IMG/VR virus record: IMGVR_UViG_3300042465_006798
Location: 1 to 33,343 of that record
Length of the DNA: 33,343 nucleotides
Strand: one strand, 5' to 3'
Origin: a virus
Shown here: positions 16,401 through 22,738 of the stretch, piece by piece
How the letters are laid out: the number at the start of each line of letters is the position of its first letter
Position numbering within the stretch: the first letter of the stretch is position 1
Made by a program: the position numbers and the translations under genes
The notes under the pieces: model-generated
Told to the model about the DNA's origin: nothing
Database searches by the model: none
Seen by the model: the letters and a program-made list of their open reading frames with translations, nothing else

Positions 16401-16848
16401 ACGCTGGTAAAGTATTGCTGTATACAAGAATCGAACCAGATGATGTATAATTGATGAACAATGTTTTTGGATCATCGTCCTCAATATCTGAAACAAGACC
16501 AACGTATGCGCGAACGCCAGTGTTAGCACCAACAACTGTTTCATTCAGAAATGATGCTACATTGACTGTTGCCACACCGGCGCCAACGCCAAAACTTGAT
16601 TGGAGTTTTACATACTCCATACGCAAGTCTAGGTTTTGTTCGCACCCGTTTACGATTGATCCTTGCTTGAAGAAGTAATCAGCAAAGCGTTGAATTTGCT
16701 TTTGCTGATATGTTTGAGATTGTGAAAGTTCTCTAGCCTGAACTGCACGTCCAGGACGATAGAGAACTCTTACAAACTTCTTATCTTCATCATAATCATC
16801 GAAATACGGGCTGATGTTTAGATTTACACCACCTGGATTAGAAGCCAT
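10417..16848 (-). CDS. Large baseplate/fiber-attachment structural protein, DUF4815 type (2143 aa)
   Basis: The N terminus (NLNISPYFDDYDEDKKFVRV, LYRPGRAVQARELSQSQTYQ, QKQIQRFADYFFKQGSIVNG) matches the DUF4815-type giant virion proteins of marine T4-like phages. Around residues 1140-1210, NRRFTMRDIGKLKTRVEQLE and DTFDGHNIGDVN are further family features. The C terminus, FDGFKFFAIKVVF...IKELRAVAL, is the usual closing segment. Four copies of a ~63-residue module lie at about 691-755, 987-1048, 1862-1924 and 2030-2096. It occupies the place where T4 encodes gp9-gp12, directly after gp8, so it may link the wedge periphery to fibers (positional inference). No strong Shine-Dalgarno; 36 bases separate it from gp8. 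Confidence 0.85.
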   Translation of the reverse strand: MASNPGGVNLNISPYFDDYDEDKKFVRVLYRPGRAVQARELSQSQTYQQKQIQRFADYFFKQGSIVNGCEQNLDLRMEYVKLQSSFGVGAGVATVNVASFLNETVVGANTGVRAYVGLVSDIEDDDPKTLFINYTSSGSILVYSNTLPALLTVGNTIFFQPVNAADAANNSSTGGLASAIINGFYDDPITGQLAVLCNGLVGTPNTSTTIIANTITSDGGNNIMLVTGFSDKRTSSKFENNEKLYTYKRFVSDFDDAVFANTATSDAVQYVENRGAANEVIYKYGSKFTLGDGTIYLSDHFIKNDSQTIILDKYKNTPSYKIGIVPSKSFVDTVDDQSLLDNAQGTPNFQALGADRLKIDTVLTKLTLSANTDETEFISVTEVESGLLKRKFTPDVESKLEEAIAKRTFEESGNYTLSDPKIFVREHLKQSDNTGKFAAAEGGNNELLVIETDPFISYVKGFRNELLVKAFTPLRKGTDEQFIEQTKTTLVSGSYIPVKELVGAWDIMENTTVDLYDTVQQAISNASFSSTTVTGTKIGEARIRAIEYASGVAGRADTTYNLYLYDISMNPGKKFQDVRSLYDDVSGLPDRYADVVVDAFGNATLRDAAFEPAIFRLPYTGTKTIRDLDNNVEAGFEFKKEFSVFFNATGIITLITTDLNETFASGASDALKNQNYLAVPTITANTGTYTGTVTTTSGNALVVGTSTAFTTQWEIGDVIRVGGQDRIISSIVNTTHLLVSSNFTTTYSANTYSKVFPAGLPVRLYGQAANGTRSVALGSAGAQTVEVDLKESNIVSSAGSGFTARVIATMDRANARETRKILANNETVIINANTHPNGFQGPYGLGYGDVYQIRAIYQSTNFSTTPTTSNTVVTDNYTFDNGQRDTSYEHGSISPKIGVVPSGQLLVVFDHFNHDTSQGLGYLSIDSYPINDASTSNTSIRTDQIPIYRSRTGTSFDLRDCLDFRAIKTANTTSINPLPSIATVLTGTANVAFGSANVIGTGTTFTTAVIAGDILRISNQERIVASVTNNTFLTCTTQFSKTATAQTVNSISPNEYVIPGGGLHFPVPSSDYTADLIIYKGRKAKLYVDENGELGINDGSPGYPYSSPPPTIPDTLEIAELTIPVYPSLARDIQIESYNNRRFTMRDIGKLKTRVEQLEYYATLNETERKASEKVILDDAGLDKYKNGVLVDTFDGHNIGDVNSADYKVSIDRTFRYATAYANNQIQIALKYNTTGSSGVYRTPGNKLMLDYTEETFIDQPYASQTINLAQELTFTWTGDLEVVPATDNWMDTNYPPDANTVVDLTGFTDNFRTLVDAWNTEVAPMTRFWTGEPPVTSQTNVGSAFRSFQRATTWGLAVLQAQRTLTTQDQTQFETRGQIDIAAADVNRVTERVSDVSIKQWMRPRDFIFQAQSMKDGARVYAFFDDINVTANCTQIRLVGSTTVDDLLDLFDTNGILATDNTKYVRLPAGTLRTERNRIFGLFRVPENRYYTGQRTFRLTDDIDNRVSTATTIASTSIFSQGLAISKGLDIVNTRPFNFRGFADQRITGTAGTRQVVISDETSNVQVGQWDPLSQSFYVDENVYKQGLFVSSLDLFFKNKADEPNLGVTVEIREMQNGFPTRRAVGDVSRRENAEINVSTSGTVATTFEFKSPIYLAPGVEYCFVAKPDGNSTGFDVFVAELGQFDITNPEINLRIDKQAAAGILFTSANDFTWSARQNQDVKFKLKVAKFLTTAPGVAILQNMDLTANSDFEFNSYILNIENLTIPKTDVTLESRVSDASYAVTDFKPIRNLERVQETAVRAIANTVNEAAELSTTKSMTVRATLTTENAYITPYIDLQRMNAALEQTLINNLTYRELEGGVSWSANNTIVTGAGTSFDTELSAGEFVLFGEEYRQIASITNSEYMEVKNAFTTSGSGATAFHENEENPTGPYASESRYITRVVKLNDGFESSDLAVYISVNKQQSTSIKVYYKVLSPEDTDPFESKFWNEMVIEGGSTTNQNSITYNEEKYVVPPAKKTGGSQLLRGTVSTTNGDTIVSGSNTVFLEELTVGSTIAIGTSRLQRTITAISNNTFLAVDSAFSANTTGQEAYKVLNNSIGYTTPEGKSFDGFKFFAIKVVFLSTNRAYAPKIKELRAVALA
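10561..10761 (-). repeat. ~63-residue baseplate module, copy 4 in the DUF4815 protein
   Basis: Encodes residues about 2030-2096, beginning GTVSTTNGDTIVSGSNTVF. It shares the pattern [TSN]-x-V-x-G-[ST]-x-T-x-F...G-x-x-[IV] with the other copies in this gene and in the gp7-position gene. Confidence 0.7.
11077..11265 (-). repeat. ~63-residue baseplate module, copy 3 in the DUF4815 protein
   Basis: Encodes residues about 1862-1924, beginning GGVSWSANNTIVTGAGTSF, with ITNSEYMEV in the place of ITNNTFL-type segments of the other copies. Confidence 0.65.
13705..13890 (-). repeat. ~63-residue baseplate module, copy 2 in the DUF4815 protein
   Basis: Encodes residues about 987-1048, beginning GTANVAFGSANVIGTGTTF; the core AGDILRISNQERIVASVTNN aligns with copy 1 GDVIRVGGQDRIISSIVNTT. 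Confidence 0.75.
14584..14778 (-). repeat. ~63-residue baseplate module, copy 1 in the DUF4815 protein
   Basis: Encodes residues about 691-755, beginning GTVTTTSGNALVVGTSTAF. The first half is nearly the same as the copy in the N-terminal part of the gp7-position protein (SVVSGNALVIGSNTDF). Confidence 0.75.
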
Positions 16849-16884
16849 AGTTTTTTTCTACAATAAGTTTAATTATAATAACGA

Positions 16885-18150
16885 TTAAAATTCAATGACT
16901 AATTTAACGTCTTCAATCTGATCAGCCGCGCGAGAAATTGGGCTACGGTTTTCAATATAAAGAATGTCACCAGAATATGGTTCCAATTGAGAGTTAGCAA
17001 TATCAGTAATTGTACCAGTTGTACCAGTCGCACCAACAACAGATGCAGTATTTGCAAATGTTTGTGGCATTGGTTTTGTTGTGTACAAGTACTTGTTAGT
17101 GCTATCCCATTCAACAACAACCGCGGTGTTAGAACCTGAAGTTACTACTTCGTCAACAACGTAGTTTGTGTTTGGTGATGGAATTGTGAAACGATATGTC
17201 TGACGATAGTTCGTAGAAATGGCGCGAGTTGCTGTACCAAATTCAAATGGATCACGAACCAATGCAATCTTACGGAAGTCGTTAGCAGTAGAAATGGTGT
17301 TTGCTTCAGATCCGTCAAGACGGACGTTAATCATAACAAACTTACCACCAAGTTCTTCAATTGCATTATTACCGTGACCGTACTTAGGTGAAATGATTGC
17401 TCTTGCAGTTGCGCCTGAACCGCCACCACCAGAGAATGTTACTACTGCGTTTGAATATCCAGAACCAATTGTGCCAACTGTAATTGCGGTAACTGCACCA
17501 GCAGCCACGGTTGCTGTTGCGGCCGCACTTGATCCGTCACCTGTAATAGTTACTGTTGGTGCTGAAGCGTATGCTGAACCACCTGCTGTAACTTGAATAA
17601 CGTGAATCGCACCACCTACTGCGGCCGCGGCTACTGTTGAATCTGTACGAACTGGCATATAGTCGTTTGTCAAAAACTTCAACGCATCAGATGTAGTAAT
17701 TGTGAACATGTACTTCCATTTGTATCCGTCTGCGGTATCAAATGGGCTTGTAGATGTGCCAGATGGTTTTGTTGTTGAAGCACCACCGCCGTTATTCGAC
17801 AAGCACTTATAAACATTAAAATCGTCTGTGACAACATAAAAGTCATCATCTAAAAGATTTGTATCTTGATCATCGTACTGATCATAAACTGTACCTGAAG
17901 CCCAATCGTAACGATCAACAACGTGAACAACGTCAGTTGTCTGAATACGCTTTGCGCCGAAAGTGTCGCGCCATGGCACATATTCAATGTTTGCGGTTGA
18001 GTTGGTTGGTGTTGGTGGGTTAGCGTCATCTACGAATGCGCTTGGTCCGCCTACGAAAAGGTACATAATGGTGTTAGAGGCTTCTGAAAATGATTCTAGA
18101 AACTGCTCTGCATTATGCACTCTGAATTTACTGGTTGCAATTGCTGGCAT
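16885..18150 (-). CDS. 8: Baseplate wedge protein (gp8-like)
   Basis: A 421-aa homolog of T4 gp8 (334 aa). The opening ATSKFRVHNAEQFLESF corresponds to T4 VTSKFRTEKMLNFYNSI. The middle DGYKWKYMFTI...TNDYMPV matches GDGYVWEYLFEI...TNEYIVV. The end SGDILYIENRSPISRAADQI, then EDVKLVIEF, matches SGEMIYMENRPPIIMAMDQT, then EEINILFTF. The extra length is mainly a Gly/Ala-rich insertion at about residues 180-256. In T4, gp8 dimers join each wedge and contact gp7 and gp10. A strong AAGGAGA ribosome site (18157-18163) precedes the ATG, downstream of a TATAAATA late promoter. Confidence 0.9.
   Translation of the reverse strand: MPAIATSKFRVHNAEQFLESFSEASNTIMYLFVGGPSAFVDDANPPTPTNSTANIEYVPWRDTFGAKRIQTTDVVHVVDRYDWASGTVYDQYDDQDTNLLDDDFYVVTDDFNVYKCLSNNGGGASTTKPSGTSTSPFDTADGYKWKYMFTITTSDALKFLTNDYMPVRTDSTVAAAAVGGAIHVIQVTAGGSAYASAPTVTITGDGSSAAATATVAAGAVTAITVGTIGSGYSNAVVTFSGGGGSGATARAIISPKYGHGNNAIEELGGKFVMINVRLDGSEANTISTANDFRKIALVRDPFEFGTATRAISTNYRQTYRFTIPSPNTNYVVDEVVTSGSNTAVVVEWDSTNKYLYTTKPMPQTFANTASVVGATGTTGTITDIANSQLEPYSGDILYIENRSPISRAADQIEDVKLVIEF
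17380..17610 (-). repeat. Gly-rich GSGY-type beta-repeat insertion within gp8
   Basis: Encodes about residues 180-256 with two related units (SAYASAPTVTITGDGSSAAA and SGYSNAVVTFSGGGGSGATA). T4 gp8 has no counterpart at this position, so it looks like an inserted module. Related GTGYAVDDVV and GSGYVALPTI units occur in the gp7-position protein. Confidence 0.7.
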
Positions 18151-18153
18151 GTC

Positions 18154-18213
18154 TTATCTCCTTGTTGAGCCAATTCTGGCTATTTTATCGTTTATGGTAA
18201 AAAATCCACTCAT
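18154..18213 (-). CDS. Possible 19-aa leader peptide ahead of gp8
   Basis: A small open frame, MSGFFTINDKIARIGSTRR, fills the leader between the late promoter at 18226-18233 and gp8. It has a purine-rich AAGAGAGA sequence about four bases before its ATG. Its stop lies three bases before the gp8 ATG, and its last codons contain the gp8 ribosome site. It could be a translated leader that opens the gp8 site, or a chance frame; 19 codons alone cannot prove coding. Confidence 0.35.
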   Translation of the reverse strand: MSGFFTINDKIARIGSTRR

Positions 18214-18225
18214 AAAAGTCTCTCT

Positions 18226-18233
18226 TATTTATA
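18226..18233 (-). promoter_or_regulatory. T4-type late promoter element (TATAAATA) for gp8 and downstream genes
   Basis: A perfect TATAAATA on the minus strand overlapping the last codons of the gp7-position gene, followed by AGAGAG as at 30669. Predicted start near 18219, giving a leader of about 70 bases before gp8. Confidence 0.75.
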
Positions 18234-21200
18234 CAAAAATTTCTCTATAAGCGGATACATCGTTGTAATTTTGTGATGCGGAGACGTTAATCTCCAAATA
18301 TTCTGTGTTTGCAATATCTTTGATAATGAATTTTTCATTGCCAACTACAATATAATCGCCAATTTCAAATTCAGTAGTGAATTGCGTATTTGATCCAATG
18401 ACCACTGGTCTGAGACCGCTAGGATCATTGAATGTTAAAGCCGCGTAACTATTTATTGAGTTTGCGGCAAGGTTAAATAGAGGCACATTTTCAATGTTTT
18501 GTAGGGTTATGCTAATTGTACCTTCAATTGGAACATGTTTTCTTACTGTATCATTACCATATACGGTCTCAAAAGTGTCAGTTAAAGATATAATATGCGG
18601 ATTAAGGTCTTCAATTGTAGAATTCCAGAATTCTCTTAGTTGAGCATCTTTATATACAAAACTTTTCTTTCCGTTAACAAAGCCTGAACGGGCTAGTGCA
18701 ATTCTATCTTGAATTGGTTCATCATCGTAAAGTGCAATTGATTGACTTGAGTATGCATTGATAGGCAAATCTTTATATCTATCTGCGGGCGATACAATTT
18801 CAATTTTAACTTTGTTTGTAGGTACAGGTGCTACAGATTTAAACAATTCAATATCAATTTCGGTTGTACGAATCTCAGTTTGCATTGTAACAATGTTCGT
18901 GTAGAACGCCATTGAAACATCAATAAGAGTCGGTGCAATTTCAATTTCAATTGATGAGTATGTTTGAAGATTCTCAATCTCTTCAAATGGGTAGTAGCCA
19001 TCGCTAAGTGATATTGCACTATAAGTTGATATAGAAGTATTGCCAATAGTACTTAATACTCCGGTACCATCTGAAGTGTCGGTTAAGAATGTTAATTGTC
19101 CCCATGTACCAGTTCCTTTCAATGATATGATTGGTAAATCAATTTCATATATTGCACTGGTAGTAAATGCCATATTCAGTTTTGGCTGAATATATTTTAT
19201 ATCAGGGAAAAAGTCGCTCGGTACAACATTTAATGGTTGTGTAATTGTAACTGTCGGCAAGTCAATTTCAAGAATACTATCTACTCTTGCTCTTACATTT
19301 GGATATGTTACAGTTGATAGATCGTTAAATGTTGCTAAAGAATAATCTTGAATTGATTCAAAAGAATACGCATCTATAGGAATGTTCTTAAAGAATGCTG
19401 TGCCTTTTGCAATTCCTTCTCCAGAAACTATATCAATTTTGTATTGTGCGCTTGTTGTGATAGCAACGCTTTGCAATAGTTGAATATCAATTTCAACTGA
19501 TTTAATATCAGTTTCCATCGTAACAATGGTGCTATAGAATGCCATAGTAACATCAACATATGATGGAATTTCAATATTATATTCGTTTACTGAACTGCCA
19601 ACATTATACAATGTATTATCGAATGATGTGTCTGCATAGTCTGAGACTAGCGCGGATGCATATTCTCCTATGGTTAAATCGCCATAGATGAGCGAAGGCA
19701 ATCTTTTAAATACTGATTCAATGTCAACTGTGTATTCAACAATTGTTTGCGGCGCAAGATCAAGTTCAGTTTTGAAAAATTTAGGTGTTGCAATTTGGTC
19801 TGAAGGTACAATTGTTGATGCCAAATCAACAAAGATAGGAATCTCTACGTTATATTCTGAATCTGTAAATGTAGATGTTGATACGATTAGTCCCACACCA
19901 CCAGAAACTTCTGTTTTTGGTGCCACCGCCGATAAAATAAACTCTGCGGAAACAACGACTGGTCCAAGTGCAAATTGTAATGGTCCTTTAAGGCCTTGAT
20001 CGGTAGATTCAACAACAGTTATGCCTTGATTGATAACAATCGGCTCAATATTAATTTCTCTAACTGCACCAGACGGATCAAATGTAGCAGGTAGAGATGC
20101 GCCAGCAAGAATAACGTCATATTCGTTTGTGCCTAAAGATACAGGAATAACTGTAACATTTGCGGCACCAAAAATACCAACATCAATAACTGGTGAAAGA
20201 ATTGGGCGATATTCAGTATGAGTACTTGCGCCAGCATTAATAATTGTAGGGGCAATCTCAAGGTTCATCTCTGTATGCGTATCAAGTTTAGCCTGATTCG
20301 TATAAGAAACAACTGGTTTAATTCTGACAATAATTGAAGATTGTACTGGAGGAGGCAATCCAATACCTTCGAACAATGACAAGAATGAGAATAGAGAAGC
20401 AAATCTTGGTGCGCGGTCTGCATCAACTTCTGAAGAGAAGTTGGCTGCCAAAGAAATGGTGCTTGTAATAACAATTTCACCAAAGAATTCTAAACCGGCA
20501 GGGTGAACTACTTCTTTAACAATTTCTTTATATCGATCAAATGATAAACCGCTTCGAATGACATATGAAAAATCTTGATAGAATAATGAGTCCTGAAGAA
20601 TCTTAAAGTTTATTTTACCATCATCATTCGTAAAGCGACCTGAATCAACAAACAAACCACCAATTTCTGCGGTTAGATTTGCATTGCCATCACCTTTAGC
20701 AGATGCATCAATGGTTGCTGTGGTGTAATCAATACCTTGATCAAGAATTGTAACTTCACGAATTGATCCAATACCTGCAATATTGTTGCTTGCATCGATA
20801 CTAATAACCGCACTCTTACCTTGAATATTTACGGCAGTTAAAATTGCAGGATCGGTTGCATTAGAGCCAAACCCAAACACTTCATCTGCCAATACGGATA
20901 TTGTATTTGATGCATAATCTGCAATAGTAACTAAATCTGCAAAACTTGCTACGGCAACTGTAGGAAGATTATTTGATGTGTATCCACTACCAAAATTTGT
21001 AAGTTCAAGTCTTTCAATTGGACCAATGCCGCGCCAATCTTCTGTTTTTACTCTGTCATAATAACTTTGTTCCAACAAAATTCCAACTTCATTTTCTGTT
21101 GAAACTGTATTAGATCCAAAATCATCTAACAAACCCTCATCTTTATAAGGCAAAACTTGTTCGGTGGCAACTAAAATTGCTGGTGTTTCTGCCCATCGTT

Positions 21201-22737
21201 CAGTAACAGCCGCAATTTGTCCAGCCACATTTGATCCGCTACCTCCAGTAAAAATAAGAGTGTTACCGACTCCATATGTAGAGCCAGCATAATCAACACG
21301 AATTAATTTTTCATGTAGAAGGCCTAGTGATGCAACGGCGGTGTCTTGTAATGTAATTGTAGGAAGTGCAACATAACCAGAACCACGGTTTACAATTCTT
21401 ATTGATACTGTATCACCAACTGTGTATTGATTGTTGGCACCAACAGTATATGTGTTTGCAATTTCAGAAATTCTAACTGCAAATCCTGTACCGCCAGTTC
21501 CTGTGTTATTAACTACTGCGTCTAAATTGTTCTGATAACCAATACCGGTGTTGGCCAAAACAATTTTTGTAATTGGCGCTTCAGAAACAGAGGTAACTTT
21601 TGCGGTGGCTTCTGAGCCATCGCCCGTGATAATAACTACATCGTCAACTGCATAACCTGTACCACCATCGTTAATATTAATACCATTTACAACACCATAC
21701 ACAATGACGTTAGATGATGGGCTGTCAATATCTTCAATAATTTCGTTTTCTTCAAATGAACCAGAAATTAATCGAAGAATAAGGTCAGCATAAGACTTAC
21801 CACCAAGAGTAGATGCGCGAACGTCTGCAACAACGCCAATAGAACCTGAAGTTCTACCTCGAATGGTTTTGTTTTTTAATTCAAAAATATCTGTTGGTAT
21901 TAACTCGTAAACAAATTGATTATTTGCGGTTGTTGTAAAATTTGTTGTCGCAAGCATGTGTGTCGCATTAATAACATTTGACACGACTGCTTGTTGAGTA
22001 CCAATTTTAAAATAATCTGATGTAGAAAAATCTGTAAAATCTGTATTGCTTCCAATTACAAGAGCATTACCTGAAACTACACTTGCTTCACCGCCAAGTT
22101 GAAACACGCCTCTGTCATTAATACGAATAGTACTTTGCTTTAAAAAGTTACCATCCGAAACTCGTAGCAAATCATCACCAGGATAACGAATCTCAATTGT
22201 CTCATTAAACAATGCTCTGAAAAGAAACGTGTATGCTTCTTCAGTAGACTTTGATCTAAAAAAATCTTTTAATTGTGCAATCAGTCTTCTTCTATCAGCA
22301 GAAGTTTTAACTGGTATACCTTTGTTCAGTTCGCCTTTAAGATATTCTAAAAATTGCCCTTGGGCTTTCTCGTTGTTTTTATTTTCGCGAATTCGAGATG
22401 CTTGACGTAATACATTGTCTGATAGTTCTAAAACAAATGCTGAGTTTGCGCTTGTGCCACCAACAAATTCTTCTCCAAGGTCAAATGGAATTTCCGTCTT
22501 CATTGAGACAGTAATTGTATTTGATCCTACATAACGAATTGTTGCGGTTGCTCTTGAATCTTGGCCTGTAATTATTTCGCCATTTGAGAATGCACCAGAC
22601 GCACCATTAAAGGTAATATCGGTTGTTTGCATCCAATCATAGTATGCGCTGAGAAAAAACAAAAAGGTTTCATCATCAAGCGCAGGCGTGATGTTTTGGA
22701 GTCCAAGAGTTGGATTGTAATAGACTGTATCAGCCAT
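18229..22737 (-). CDS. Large baseplate wedge protein in the gp7 position (1502 aa)
   Basis: It lies between gp6 and gp8 exactly as T4 gene 7 does, but is longer (T4 gp7 is about 1030 aa) and I see no clear residue-level match to T4 gp7, so the gp7 name is positional. The N-terminal 200 residues include KSTEEAYTFLFRALFNETIE and IRYPGDDLLRVSDGNFLKQS, conserved in marine T4-like phages. A ~63-residue module lies at about 216-279 and again at the extreme C terminus (1441-1502). GTGYAVDDVVIITGDGSEAT-type repeats fill about 345-505. The last third holds a ~211-residue duplication. The start is two bases before the gp6 stop boundary (TAAAATG). Probable role: wedge scaffold joining gp6, gp8 and gp25. 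Confidence 0.82.
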   Translation of the reverse strand: MADTVYYNPTLGLQNITPALDDETFLFFLSAYYDWMQTTDITFNGASGAFSNGEIITGQDSRATATIRYVGSNTITVSMKTEIPFDLGEEFVGGTSANSAFVLELSDNVLRQASRIRENKNNEKAQGQFLEYLKGELNKGIPVKTSADRRRLIAQLKDFFRSKSTEEAYTFLFRALFNETIEIRYPGDDLLRVSDGNFLKQSTIRINDRGVFQLGGEASVVSGNALVIGSNTDFTDFSTSDYFKIGTQQAVVSNVINATHMLATTNFTTTANNQFVYELIPTDIFELKNKTIRGRTSGSIGVVADVRASTLGGKSYADLILRLISGSFEENEIIEDIDSPSSNVIVYGVVNGININDGGTGYAVDDVVIITGDGSEATAKVTSVSEAPITKIVLANTGIGYQNNLDAVVNNTGTGGTGFAVRISEIANTYTVGANNQYTVGDTVSIRIVNRGSGYVALPTITLQDTAVASLGLLHEKLIRVDYAGSTYGVGNTLIFTGGSGSNVAGQIAAVTERWAETPAILVATEQVLPYKDEGLLDDFGSNTVSTENEVGILLEQSYYDRVKTEDWRGIGPIERLELTNFGSGYTSNNLPTVAVASFADLVTIADYASNTISVLADEVFGFGSNATDPAILTAVNIQGKSAVISIDASNNIAGIGSIREVTILDQGIDYTTATIDASAKGDGNANLTAEIGGLFVDSGRFTNDDGKINFKILQDSLFYQDFSYVIRSGLSFDRYKEIVKEVVHPAGLEFFGEIVITSTISLAANFSSEVDADRAPRFASLFSFLSLFEGIGLPPPVQSSIIVRIKPVVSYTNQAKLDTHTEMNLEIAPTIINAGASTHTEYRPILSPVIDVGIFGAANVTVIPVSLGTNEYDVILAGASLPATFDPSGAVREINIEPIVINQGITVVESTDQGLKGPLQFALGPVVVSAEFILSAVAPKTEVSGGVGLIVSTSTFTDSEYNVEIPIFVDLASTIVPSDQIATPKFFKTELDLAPQTIVEYTVDIESVFKRLPSLIYGDLTIGEYASALVSDYADTSFDNTLYNVGSSVNEYNIEIPSYVDVTMAFYSTIVTMETDIKSVEIDIQLLQSVAITTSAQYKIDIVSGEGIAKGTAFFKNIPIDAYSFESIQDYSLATFNDLSTVTYPNVRARVDSILEIDLPTVTITQPLNVVPSDFFPDIKYIQPKLNMAFTTSAIYEIDLPIISLKGTGTWGQLTFLTDTSDGTGVLSTIGNTSISTYSAISLSDGYYPFEEIENLQTYSSIEIEIAPTLIDVSMAFYTNIVTMQTEIRTTEIDIELFKSVAPVPTNKVKIEIVSPADRYKDLPINAYSSQSIALYDDEPIQDRIALARSGFVNGKKSFVYKDAQLREFWNSTIEDLNPHIISLTDTFETVYGNDTVRKHVPIEGTISITLQNIENVPLFNLAANSINSYAALTFNDPSGLRPVVIGSNTQFTTEFEIGDYIVVGNEKFIIKDIANTEYLEINVSASQNYNDVSAYREIFV
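18232..18417 (-). repeat. ~63-residue baseplate module, C-terminal copy in the gp7-position protein
   Basis: Encodes about residues 1441-1502, with PVVIGSNTQFTTEFEIGDYI and VVGNEKFIIKDIANTEYLEI. It closes the protein with no further domain. Confidence 0.7.
18720..19580 (-). repeat. Internal ~211-residue duplication in the gp7-position protein
   Basis: Two blocks about 633 bases apart encode near-identical text: VDVTMAFYSTIVTMETDIKS (DNA ~19500-19560) and IDVSMAFYTNIVTMQTEIRT (~18867-18930). They are followed by VEIDIQLLQSVA and TEIDIELFKSVA, and then by IPIDAYSFESIQDY and LPINAYSSQSIALY. A weaker third unit (LNMAFTTSAIYEIDLPIIS) lies between them. Confidence 0.8.
21901..22092 (-). repeat. 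~63-residue baseplate module, N-terminal copy in the gp7-position protein
   Basis: Encodes about residues 216-279, starting GEASVVSGNALVIGSNTDF and ending with NATHMLATTNFTTTANNQFV. It is closely similar to copy 1 of the DUF4815 protein. Confidence 0.75.
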
Positions 22738-22738
22738 T

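Noticed and set aside
18440-18452. AATAAATA-like element within the gp7-position gene
   Set aside because: It is inside coding sequence, far from any start, and such AT-rich matches are expected by chance.
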